Source: Eubacterium sp. (GTDB lineage: Bacteria; Bacillota; Clostridia; Oscillospirales; Acutalibacteraceae). Taken from it: a stretch of 12,382 nucleotides of DNA. A program made the translations under genes and the position numbers. Below the pieces are notes generated by a model. The model was given only the letters and a program-made list of their open reading frames with translations, ran no database searches and was not told the DNA's origin. Numbering within the stretch: the stretch's first letter is position 1; each line of letters begins with the position of its first letter. Location of the stretch: the NCBI GenBank assembly GCA_017543415.1, contig JAFYGD010000197.1, positions 1-12,382 on the forward strand, written 5' to 3'. This document shows positions 1 through 7,018 of this stretch, piece after piece.

Positions 1-660
1 GCGGTTCTCTGGGTTGCTATGGCTCATATTGCAGGTCTTGTTGCAGCAGGACTTCATCAGTCGCCAATTCCTTATGCTGATATAGTAACAAGTACAACCC
101 ATAAGACCTTAAGGGGTCCCCGCGGCGGTATTATCCTTACTAACGATGAAGCGCTTGCTAAGAAAATCAATTCCGCAATTTTCCCCGGTACCCAGGGCGG
201 TCCGCTTATGCACGTTATCGCCGGCAAGGCGGTTTGCTTCGGTGAAGCGCTTAAGGATGAATTCAAGGCGTATCAGCAGCGCGTTATCAACAATGCGCAG
301 GCTCTTGCCGCAGGCCTTACCAAAAGGGGCTTAAACCTTGTTTCGGGCGGAACGGATAACCACCTTTGCCTTCTTGATTTAAGGGGCACGGGCGTAACGG
401 GTAAGGAGCTTGAAAACAGGCTTGACGAGGTTCATATTACCCTTAACAAAAATACGGTTCCCAACGAGCCTCTTTCACCCTTCGTAACAAGCGGAGTTCG
501 TATAGGAACTCCTGCGGCAACAACGCGCGGTCTTAACGAAGAAGACTTTGATAAAATTGCAGAGTTTATTTACCTTGCAATCACCGATTTTGAAAATAAA
601 AAGGAATACATTGAAAACGGCGTTGCCGAAATTTGTAAAAAATATCCTCTTTACGAATAA
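1..660 (+). CDS. glyA: Serine hydroxymethyltransferase, C-terminal part (5' end outside window)
   Basis: This enzyme interconverts serine plus tetrahydrofolate and glycine plus 5,10-methylene-tetrahydrofolate, the main cytosolic source of one-carbon units. The frame is open from base 1, so the gene is cut by the window edge; about 219 codons remain of a family length near 415. Visible landmarks are [11 protein letters not shown] (from base 19), the PLP-lysine motif [13 protein letters not shown] with the Schiff-base lysine at bases 103-105, and the C-terminal [14 protein letters not shown] containing the carboxylate-binding arginine. These identify GlyA with little doubt. One oddity: the family normally reads VDMAHIAG, where the Asp contacts the pyridine nitrogen of PLP, but here the codon at 16-18 is GCT (Ala). 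This is so close to the sequence end that an error is possible. The stop is 2 nt before the next gene, implying co-transcription. The promoter is not in view. Confidence 0.96.
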   Translation, partial: AVLWVAMAHIAGLVAAGLHQSPIPYADIVTSTTHKTLRGPRGGIILTNDEALAKKINSAIFPGTQGGPLMHVIAGKAVCFGEALKDEFKAYQQRVINNAQALAAGLTKRGLNLVSGGTDNHLCLLDLRGTGVTGKELENRLDEVHITLNKNTVPNEPLSPFVTSGVRIGTPAATTRGLNEEDFDKIAEFIYLAITDFENKKEYIENGVAEICKKYPLYE

Positions 661-662
661 TT

Positions 663-1859
663 ATGGTTAAAATTTTTGCTAAGCTTTTCGGCGCTGTAAT
701 GAGCTTTTTCTACTTCTTTTACAAGCGCTTAAAAACGCAAAACAAAATAGCTTTTATATCCCGCCAGAGCGAAAAGCCCTCGCTTGATTTCCGTTATCTT
801 ATTAACGAGCTGAGAACCTCTTACCCTGAATATAAAATTGAGGTTCACTGTAAAATGATACCGGAGGGCATCGGCGGCAAAATCAGGTACGTGGGTGAAA
901 TGTTTACCCAGATGAAAGCAATGGCAACCTCAAGGGTTGTTGTGCTTGACGGCTACTGTATTCTTGCCTCAATGCTAAAGCATAAAAAAGGGCTTGAAAT
1001 AATTCAGCTCTGGCACGCGCTCGGCGCGTTTAAAAAGTTCGGCAGGTCAATTCTTGATAAGGAGGGCGGCAAATCCTCCGCCGTTGCCGAAGCGTTTAAA
1101 ATGCATAACAATTATACCCTTATTGCCGCAAGCGGTGAAAAATGCGTGCCGCATTTTGCCGAGGCTTTCGGTCAGAACGAAGAAAAATTCGTTCCAATCG
1201 GTATACCGCGTATGGATTACCTGACCGATGAGGAGGAGAATAAGCGCGTCAGCGAGCTTATTTATTCAAAGTATCCGGAGCTGAACAACGGTAAAAAGAA
1301 CGTGCTTTACGTTCCCACCTTCCGCGATACCGATGATGATAAAGCGGCGCTTAATAAAGCTTGCGAGGAGCTTGTAAACCTAATCAACTATGACGAGTGC
1401 AATCTTATTGTAAAGCACCACGTTGTTGATACCAACAGGGAAGAGATTTACGTTTCCTCCCGTATGAATAAAACGGAGGGTGAGGCCTTTACGGGTATGG
1501 ACTTTATGGCGGTTGCCGACTTTGTTGTTACCGATTACAGCTCGGTAATCTATGAAGCCCTGCTTAAAAACCTTCCCGTTTACCTTTACTGCTTTGACAG
1601 TGAAAAGTATATTGACGAGCGCGGCTTTTATATTGACTTCTGGCGCGACCTTCCCGTGCTTTACTCAAAAAACGCAAGGGGAATCTGTAATTTCATTTCG
1701 TCCGGCAGCACCGCGGACGGTGAAAAGGTCTCCGCTTTTAAAGAAGCGTATGTTAATAAAAAATATGACAGCATTACCTCTGTATGGGCTGAAATAATCA
1801 ATGAGCTTATGCAGGGTAAGTACGATAAAAGATATAACTATACTCACGGAGGCGAGTAA
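663..1859 (+). CDS. CDP-glycerol glycerophosphotransferase family protein (TagB/TagF-like)
   Basis: This is probably a cytosolic, membrane-associated transferase that adds glycerol-phosphate or a similar polyol-phosphate from a CDP donor to a lipid-linked or surface glycan. The 398-residue protein has a basic, aromatic N-terminus (residues 1-24, FFYFFYKRLK) that could dock to the membrane, followed by SRQSEKPSLDFR (33-44). Family motifs follow in order: QLWHALGAFKKFG (115-127, His118 matching a catalytic histidine of TagF), YVPTFRD (216-222), KHH (251-253, second catalytic-histidine region) and VTDYSSVIYEALL (289-301, CDP binding). It has a single catalytic domain without the extra N-terminal domain of large TagF. 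No clear Shine-Dalgarno precedes the ATG, which lies 2 nt after the glyA stop, so translation is probably coupled. No other teichoic-acid gene is in the window, so the acceptor is unknown. The family assignment is strong; the exact substrate is inference. Confidence 0.9.
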   Translation: MVKIFAKLFGAVMSFFYFFYKRLKTQNKIAFISRQSEKPSLDFRYLINELRTSYPEYKIEVHCKMIPEGIGGKIRYVGEMFTQMKAMATSRVVVLDGYCILASMLKHKKGLEIIQLWHALGAFKKFGRSILDKEGGKSSAVAEAFKMHNNYTLIAASGEKCVPHFAEAFGQNEEKFVPIGIPRMDYLTDEEENKRVSELIYSKYPELNNGKKNVLYVPTFRDTDDDKAALNKACEELVNLINYDECNLIVKHHVVDTNREEIYVSSRMNKTEGEAFTGMDFMAVADFVVTDYSSVIYEALLKNLPVYLYCFDSEKYIDERGFYIDFWRDLPVLYSKNARGICNFISSGSTADGEKVSAFKEAYVNKKYDSITSVWAEIINELMQGKYDKRYNYTHGGE

Positions 1860-3038
1860 ATGTATAAGCTTTCAGATAAATTTACAAGTATGAAGCCCTC
1901 TGCGGTAAGGGAAATACTTAAGGTAACAAGCCAGCCGGGAATGATTGCCTTTGCGGGCGGTTCTCCTGCGGTAGAGGCTTTCCCAACCGAAGAGGTTAAA
2001 GCGCTTGCAAATGAGATTTTAAGTGAAAATCCCGTTTCAGCGCTCGTTTACGGCGTTTCGGAGGGTTACGACCCCCTTCGCAAAACCGTTAAGGAGTGGC
2101 TTAAGGAGCGTGAAAACGTAGGTACGGATGATGACAGCGTTATTATCACCGCCGGCGGAACGCAGGTTATGGATATTGCAACCCGTATTCTTGCAGATAA
2201 GGGCGATACCGTAATCTGTGAAGAGCCTTCGTTTATAGGCTCGCTCAACTGCTTCCGCTCCCACGGCCTAAAGCTTGCGGGCGTTCCGATTGATTCGGAC
2301 GGTATGAATATAAAAGCGCTTGAAAGGGTAATAAAGGAAAATCCGAACGCAAAGTTCATTTATACAATAACTAATTTCCAGAACCCCGGCGGAACAACCC
2401 TTTCCCTTGAAAAGCGCAAGGCTATGTATGAGCTTGCAAAGGCAAACAACCTTGTAATTCTTGAGGATAACCCCTACGGCAATCTTCGCGTTGCAGGGGA
2501 GGAGGTTCCCGCAATCAAGAGCTTTGATACAGAGGGAATTGTTGTTTATGCAGGTACTTTTTCAAAAATACTTGCCCCCGGCATCCGCGTTGCCTATGCG
2601 GTAGTGCCAAAGGCTATGGCTGCCGCCTTTACTATCGGCAAGCAGGTCAGCGACGTGCATACGGGCGTGCTTAACCAGATGATTGTTTCCCGCTGGTTTG
2701 ACGAATACGACGTAAACGCTCACATTGAGGAAATCAGGAAAATCTACCGCAGAAAGCTCAATCTTATGTGCGACTGCCTTGATAAATACTGTCCCTCAAT
2801 CGAATATGTACGCCCCGAAGGCGGATTGTTTATCTGGGCAAAGCTCCCCGAAAATGTAGATATGCTTGATTACGTAAACCGTCTTATTGAAAAAAAGGTA
2901 GCCGTTGTACCGGGTACCGCGTTTATGATGGACGATACCGCACCGTGCAGCTATATCCGCCTTAATTTCTCAACCCCGAGCGATGAAAATATCAAAGAGG
3001 GCGTTAAGATTATGGGCGAAGTGCTTAACAATTATTAA
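1860..3038 (+). CDS. PLP-dependent aminotransferase, fold type I (LysN / aromatic-type)
   Basis: This 392-residue class I/II aminotransferase transfers an amino group from an amino acid to a 2-oxo acid in the cytosol. It has the substrate-binding FAGGSP segment (31-36), the TNFQNPGG motif with Asn175, LEDNPYG with Asp203 (PLP N1 contact), GTFSKILAPGIRVAY with Schiff-base Lys236, and YIRLNFSTP with Arg367 for the substrate carboxylate. All catalytic residues are intact. The sequence style matches the group containing 2-aminoadipate/kynurenine/aromatic aminotransferases (LysN-like). It lacks the N-terminal winged-helix of MocR-type regulators, so it is an enzyme rather than a regulator. The ATG abuts the upstream stop, and a GGAGG ribosome binding site sits in the last codons of the upstream gene (1848-1852). 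The substrate cannot be read from sequence alone; the neighbouring glyA and trpS fit amino-acid metabolism only loosely. Confidence 0.92.
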   Translation: MYKLSDKFTSMKPSAVREILKVTSQPGMIAFAGGSPAVEAFPTEEVKALANEILSENPVSALVYGVSEGYDPLRKTVKEWLKERENVGTDDDSVIITAGGTQVMDIATRILADKGDTVICEEPSFIGSLNCFRSHGLKLAGVPIDSDGMNIKALERVIKENPNAKFIYTITNFQNPGGTTLSLEKRKAMYELAKANNLVILEDNPYGNLRVAGEEVPAIKSFDTEGIVVYAGTFSKILAPGIRVAYAVVPKAMAAAFTIGKQVSDVHTGVLNQMIVSRWFDEYDVNAHIEEIRKIYRRKLNLMCDCLDKYCPSIEYVRPEGGLFIWAKLPENVDMLDYVNRLIEKKVAVVPGTAFMMDDTAPCSYIRLNFSTPSDENIKEGVKIMGEVLNNY

Positions 3039-3050
3039 TGGAGATATAAA

Positions 3051-4052
3051 ATGGAAAACGAACGTAAAAAAAGAAGCCTGTCTTTAATTCAGCCCACCTC
3101 AATTCCCACCCTTGGCAACTACCTCGGCGCTATGAGGGGCTGGAAGGACTTTCAGCAGGATTATGATACCGTGTTCGGTATTGCGGACTTACATTCAATA
3201 ACAGTCCGTCAGGAGCCTGCAAAATTAAGACAGCAGACGGTTCAGCTTTACGCTATGCTTATGGCGGTAGGGCTTGACCCGCAAAAGGGAATACTTTTTA
3301 TTCAGTCTCACGTGCCGGAGCACTCACAGCTTGCATGGCTGCTTAACTGCTATACCCAGTTCGGCGAGCTCGGACGTATGACTCAGTTTAAGGATAAATC
3401 CGCTCAGCACGCCGATAACGTAAACGCAGGTCTGTTTACATATCCCTGCTTAATGGCTGCGGATATTCTTCTTTACCAGGCGGACGTTGTTCCCGTTGGC
3501 GCAGACCAGAAGCAGCACCTTGAAATAACAAGGGATATTGCAGAACGCTTCAACGGCGTTTACGGCAATGTGTTTACCGTACCGGAACCGTATATTCCAA
3601 AGGCGGGCGCAAGGGTAATGTCGCTTCAGAATCCCGTTTCAAAAATGAGCAAGTCCGACCCCAACCCAAAGGGTACCGTTTATCTTACCGATGAGCCTAA
3701 CGTTATAATGAAGAAGTTTAAATCTGCAGTTACTGACAGCGAAATGTCCGTTCACTATGCAGAGGGCAAGGACGGAATCAATAATCTTATGACTATTTAT
3801 TCCGCCGTAACGGGCGACAGCCTTGAAACCATTGAACACGATTTTGCGGGCAAGGGCTACGGCGACTTTAAAAAGGCGGTAGGCGAGGCTGTTGTTGCAG
3901 AGCTTGAGCCTATTCAGAAAAAATACAATGAGCTTCTCAATGACAAAGCATACCTGGCCGATTGCTGGACAAACGGCGCCGATATTGCTTCCCGTATTGC
4001 AAAACGCACGCTTGACAAGGCTATGAAAAAGATAGGATTTGTGATGAAATAA
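3051..4052 (+). CDS. trpS: Tryptophanyl-tRNA synthetase
   Basis: This class Ic aminoacyl-tRNA synthetase charges tRNA-Trp with tryptophan using ATP in the cytosol. The 333 residues match the usual bacterial length (about 330). Motifs seen: the HIGH-equivalent TLGNYLGA (20-27), ADLHSIT (45-51, active-site His48), the long conserved run ending at MAADILLY (135-142, tryptophan-indole-binding Asp138), VGADQKQHLE (149-158) and KMSKS (198-202). The start is supported by GGAG at 3040-3043 about 7 nt before the ATG. The stop overlaps the next gene start by one base (TAATG). The N-terminal motif usually written SGIQPSG reads SLIQPTS here (residues 11-17), so two glycines near the ATP site are replaced. 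No T-box or attenuator precedes it; the gene sits 12 nt after the aminotransferase and depends on the operon promoter. Confidence 0.97.
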   Translation: MENERKKRSLSLIQPTSIPTLGNYLGAMRGWKDFQQDYDTVFGIADLHSITVRQEPAKLRQQTVQLYAMLMAVGLDPQKGILFIQSHVPEHSQLAWLLNCYTQFGELGRMTQFKDKSAQHADNVNAGLFTYPCLMAADILLYQADVVPVGADQKQHLEITRDIAERFNGVYGNVFTVPEPYIPKAGARVMSLQNPVSKMSKSDPNPKGTVYLTDEPNVIMKKFKSAVTDSEMSVHYAEGKDGINNLMTIYSAVTGDSLETIEHDFAGKGYGDFKKAVGEAVVAELEPIQKKYNELLNDKAYLADCWTNGADIASRIAKRTLDKAMKKIGFVMK

Positions 4053-5608
4053 TGAATATTATTCCTTTGCCTAAAGAGTTTACCGAAAGCAGCGGAGTAT
4101 ATTTAATTGACGGTAAAATCAAAAGCGATTTCAGGCTTGATTTACTTGACGATTTTGCTGTTTTTTCAGATGATGCAAGCTTTGTAATAGAAAAGGACTC
4201 TTCTGTTCCCGAAGAGGGTTATAAGCTCTCCGTTACTCCCGAAAGGCTTACCGTCAAGGCTTCAACAAAAACCGGAGCTTATTACGCGCTTCAGTCGGTA
4301 AGAAGGCTTTGCGGCTTTGATTTGGGAAACAGGGAAGTGCCCTGCTGTGAAATAGAGGATGAGCCGCGTTTTAAATGGCGCGGGCTTCACCTTGATGAAA
4401 GCCGTCATTTCTTCGGTGAAAAAGAGGTTAAGCGTCTGCTCGATTTTATGTTTGCCGAAAAGCTCAATACCTTCCACTGGCACCTGACAGACGACCAGGG
4501 CTGGCGCGTGGAAATAAAAAAATATCCGCTTCTTACCGAAATAGGCTCAAAGCGTGCCTATACCCAGGTCGGCGGATGGGGCAGCGATAAAATTGAGGCG
4601 CTTGAACACGGCGGTTACTACACTCAGCAGCAGATTGCTGAAATTGTTGAATATGCTGCCGAAAGAGGAATAACCGTTGTTCCCGAAATTGATTTTCCCG
4701 CCCATTGTGCCGCCGCTATTGCGGCATATCCCTATATCGCGTGCTTTGAAACAAAAACGGAGGTTCCCGGCTATTTCGGAGGGCTTATTCCCGAAAAGCA
4801 GGGCAATTACCGCTGGAACAGAACCCTTTGCTGCGGTAAGGAAACCACCTTCGAATTTGTTTTCGGCGTGCTTGACGAGCTTTGCTCCTTGTTCCCGTCA
4901 AGGTATATTCATATCGGCGGAGACGAAGCGCCTTCAGGCGAATGGAAGCTCTGTAAAGACTGTCAGCGCGTAATTAAGGAAAACGGTCTTAAAAACGAAG
5001 AGCAGCTTCAGGGCTGGTTTGAAAACAGGCTGATTGCGTATCTTCGGGATAAGGGCAAAACGCCTATAGGCTGGAACGAGATAATCAGGGCAGAAAACCT
5101 TGATAACGCTAATAATTCCGTTGCTATTCAGTACTGGACTCCGAAGCGCGATACGTTCGCGGAGAATTATGCGCAAAAGGGCGGAACTATGATTTTATCA
5201 AACCACCAGTCGTTCTATTTTGATATGCCTTACGCTATGATGCCACTTTGTAATACCTATAATTATTTCCCGAAGAATTACGGTATTAACAACGCGGACG
5301 CAAAAAACGTTCTCGGAGTTGAGGGCGAACTCTGGAGCGAATGGATACCCGACAGGGCAAAGCTTGATTTGAGCGCATTTCCAAGGATGCAGGCTCTTGC
5401 CGAGGTTGCTTGGACTCCCGAAGACAGGCGTGATTTTGACAGCTTCAAGCGCAGGCTCGACGAACTTAAGCCAACCCTTAAAAAGCTCGGCATAGGCTAC
5501 GCAGAGGACTGTATTTCGCTTAATGACGATAAAAAGCTTAAGGATGAAATACTTGAAAAGTTCAGCTGCGGAGACCCCTGCCTTGAGGTAAAGCTCAATA
5601 AAAATTGA
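4052..5608 (+). CDS. Beta-N-acetylhexosaminidase, glycoside hydrolase family 20
   Basis: This enzyme removes terminal beta-linked GlcNAc/GalNAc by substrate-assisted catalysis. The 518-residue protein has a small N-terminal alpha/beta domain (about 1-100, GH20b-like) and a (beta/alpha)8 barrel (about 108-460). Barrel landmarks are WRGLHLDESRHF (109-120), FHWHLTDDQGWR (141-152), VPEIDFPAHCAAAIAAYP (210-227), HIGGDEAP with the catalytic Asp291-Glu292 pair (287-294), PIGWNEI (338-344), YWTP (361-364) and LGVEGELWSEW (421-431). There is no signal peptide or membrane segment, so it should act in the cytosol on imported chitooligosaccharides, glycan fragments or recycled wall material; which one is unknown. 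The usual PEIDMPGH is PEIDFPAH here. The start overlaps the trpS stop (TAATG); only a weak, distant AGGA lies upstream, so translational coupling is likely. It is the last gene before a new promoter that begins in its stop codon. Confidence 0.95.
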   Translation: MNIIPLPKEFTESSGVYLIDGKIKSDFRLDLLDDFAVFSDDASFVIEKDSSVPEEGYKLSVTPERLTVKASTKTGAYYALQSVRRLCGFDLGNREVPCCEIEDEPRFKWRGLHLDESRHFFGEKEVKRLLDFMFAEKLNTFHWHLTDDQGWRVEIKKYPLLTEIGSKRAYTQVGGWGSDKIEALEHGGYYTQQQIAEIVEYAAERGITVVPEIDFPAHCAAAIAAYPYIACFETKTEVPGYFGGLIPEKQGNYRWNRTLCCGKETTFEFVFGVLDELCSLFPSRYIHIGGDEAPSGEWKLCKDCQRVIKENGLKNEEQLQGWFENRLIAYLRDKGKTPIGWNEIIRAENLDNANNSVAIQYWTPKRDTFAENYAQKGGTMILSNHQSFYFDMPYAMMPLCNTYNYFPKNYGINNADAKNVLGVEGELWSEWIPDRAKLDLSAFPRMQALAEVAWTPEDRRDFDSFKRRLDELKPTLKKLGIGYAEDCISLNDDKKLKDEILEKFSCGDPCLEVKLNKN

Positions 5609-5633
5609 CATTGAAAATATTTGTTGATATAAT
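5605..5633 (+). promoter_or_regulatory. Consensus sigma-A promoter for the M28 peptidase gene
   Basis: TTGACA (5605-5610), a spacer of exactly 17 nt, and TATAAT (5628-5633) form a perfect consensus pair. TGA directly before the -10 also gives the extended -10 (TGnTATAAT). The -35 overlaps the TGA stop of the GH20 gene (5606-5608). Transcription should start near 5640, giving a leader of about 30 nt. No operator-like repeat is visible around it, so strong constitutive expression is the simplest reading. Confidence 0.85.
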
Positions 5634-5655
5634 ATTTTATTGTATATTTCAAATA

Positions 5656-5661
5656 AAGGAG
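5656..5661 (+). promoter_or_regulatory. Ribosome binding site that sets the peptidase start
   Basis: AAGGAG lies 8 nt before ATG 5670, an ideal distance. The reading frame is open further upstream to a TTG at 5640, but that codon lies at the predicted transcription start and has no Shine-Dalgarno, so 5670 is preferred. Confidence 0.85.
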
Positions 5662-5669
5662 ATAATGAA

Positions 5670-6971
5670 ATGAAGTTCAGCGAATTTCCAAAGGCAGTAA
5701 TCAAGGAAAATGTTGATTACACCGTAAAAGAAATTACAAACGTAATTAAAAGGTACGGTCCGCGTGAATCGGGTAATGCAAACTGCTACGCAACCCAGAA
5801 GCACATTAAAAAGGAAATGGATACCTTCTGTGATGAAACCGGCTTTGAAAGCTATAAAATGGCTCCCAAGGCGTTTCTTCATTTTACAAAAACAGTAAGT
5901 ATTTCAATTATTCTTGCGGTAATTACCTGCCTTCTTCTTGTTTATCTTAACGTATTTTCAAATATCGGACCGAGCGATTTCTTCCTCGCTCACTGCATTG
6001 TCGGCGGATTTGTTCTCTGCGGACTTCTTATTACGATGTTTGAATTCCTGTTTTACAAGCAGTTCTGCGATGTTTTTTACAAGAAAATAGAAGGTCATAA
6101 CTTCTATGCAAAGCGCTCTCCCAAGGGCGAGGTTAAAAGAAGAATAATTATCAGCGGACATTGCGATTCAGCTTATGAGTGGCGCCATAATTATTACGGC
6201 AAAAAGGTTCATATCAAAAGCCTTACCGGTATTCTTATGGGACTTACAATCGGTAGCGCTGTTATCTCATTAATCGTTGCCGTTCTTGCAATTATTGCAA
6301 ACTTTGCAGATATGGGCGGCTTCGGAAGCTTTATGGCAAATTACAGCTATTATTTCCATTGCTTTACCGCTCTTGTTATGGTAACGCTGTTCTTCTTTGT
6401 TGACTTTAAAACAATTTCTCCCGGCGCAAACGATAACCTTACGGGCACCTATGCTGCCGTATGCGCAATCCGTATGCTTGATATGGCGGGCGTTGAGTTT
6501 GAAAATACCGAGGTTATCGCTATGATTACCGACGGCGAGGAAGCAGGTCTGCGCGGCTGCAAGCAGTGGGCTAAGGACCATAAGGATGAGTATACAAATT
6601 CAGGCGTTGAAACCGCAATCCTCTGTGTTGATACTCTTACCGATATTGATTATTTCAATGTTTATAACAGGGATATGACGGGTACGGTTAAGCACGACGC
6701 AAAGTTCAGTCAACTTGTTATTGATGCCGCAAAGGACGCGGGCTACGATAAGCTTAAGCTTGCAAACCTTTTCTTCGGCTCGTCAGACGCTGCTGCGTTT
6801 ACCCAGGGCGGAATTACAGCTACCTGCCTTGCAGGTATGGACCCGACCCCTGCCGATTACTACCACAACAGACGCGATAATTATGACCGCCTTGTTCCGG
6901 AAGCAATTAAGGAAGGCTTTGAAATTGTTCTTTCAACAATCTTCCGCTTTGACGAAAAAGGTCTTAACTAA
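5670..6971 (+). CDS. Membrane-embedded M28-family zinc peptidase
   Basis: This 433-residue protein combines a co-catalytic di-zinc M28 peptidase site with four predicted membrane segments. Zinc and catalytic motifs appear in family order: SGHCDSA (His164, Asp166), PGANDNLTG (bridging Asp255), DGEEAG (catalytic Glu290 and ligand Glu291), VDT (Asp321) and YHNRRDN (His399). All residues needed for activity are present. Hydrophobic hairpins lie at about 75-95/104-126 and 187-210/226-245; the second is inserted between the first and second zinc-ligand motifs. Positive charges cluster in 127-183, while the short loops between paired helices lack them, so by the positive-inside rule the catalytic part should face the cytosol. 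There is no signal peptide or secretion-type N-terminus. It is likely an aminopeptidase or related amidohydrolase; the substrate is unknown. It has its own consensus promoter and ends at a bidirectional terminator, so it is probably monocistronic. Confidence 0.88.
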   Translation: MKFSEFPKAVIKENVDYTVKEITNVIKRYGPRESGNANCYATQKHIKKEMDTFCDETGFESYKMAPKAFLHFTKTVSISIILAVITCLLLVYLNVFSNIGPSDFFLAHCIVGGFVLCGLLITMFEFLFYKQFCDVFYKKIEGHNFYAKRSPKGEVKRRIIISGHCDSAYEWRHNYYGKKVHIKSLTGILMGLTIGSAVISLIVAVLAIIANFADMGGFGSFMANYSYYFHCFTALVMVTLFFFVDFKTISPGANDNLTGTYAAVCAIRMLDMAGVEFENTEVIAMITDGEEAGLRGCKQWAKDHKDEYTNSGVETAILCVDTLTDIDYFNVYNRDMTGTVKHDAKFSQLVIDAAKDAGYDKLKLANLFFGSSDAAAFTQGGITATCLAGMDPTPADYYHNRRDNYDRLVPEAIKEGFEIVLSTIFRFDEKGLN

Positions 6972-6982
6972 TTAATAATAAC

Positions 6983-7016
6983 AAAAAAACAGGAGGCGCC
7001 GCCTCCTGCTTTTTTT
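6983..7016. terminator. Bidirectional intrinsic terminator between convergent genes
   Basis: Seven A (6983-6989), an 8-bp perfect GC-rich stem (CAGGAGGC 6990-6997 with GCCTCCTG 7001-7008, loop GCC), then C and seven T (7010-7016). The mirrored A and T tracts let the hairpin work for the peptidase gene on the + strand and pheT on the - strand. The T tract ends 2 bases before the pheT stop codon. Confidence 0.92.
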
Positions 7017-7018
7017 AT

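Noticed and set aside
3036..3053. T-box or trp attenuator before trpS
   Set aside because: Only 12 nt separate it from the previous gene, with no hairpin or T-box motif.
5640..5669. TTG start at 5640 for the peptidase, 10 codons upstream
   Set aside because: It coincides with the predicted transcription start and has no ribosome binding site, while ATG 5670 has an ideal AAGGAG.
5198..5704. Open reading frame of 168 codons on the - strand
   Set aside because: It lies antisense to the end of the GH20 gene and the peptidase promoter, has no ribosome binding site or recognisable protein features, and conflicts with two well-supported genes.
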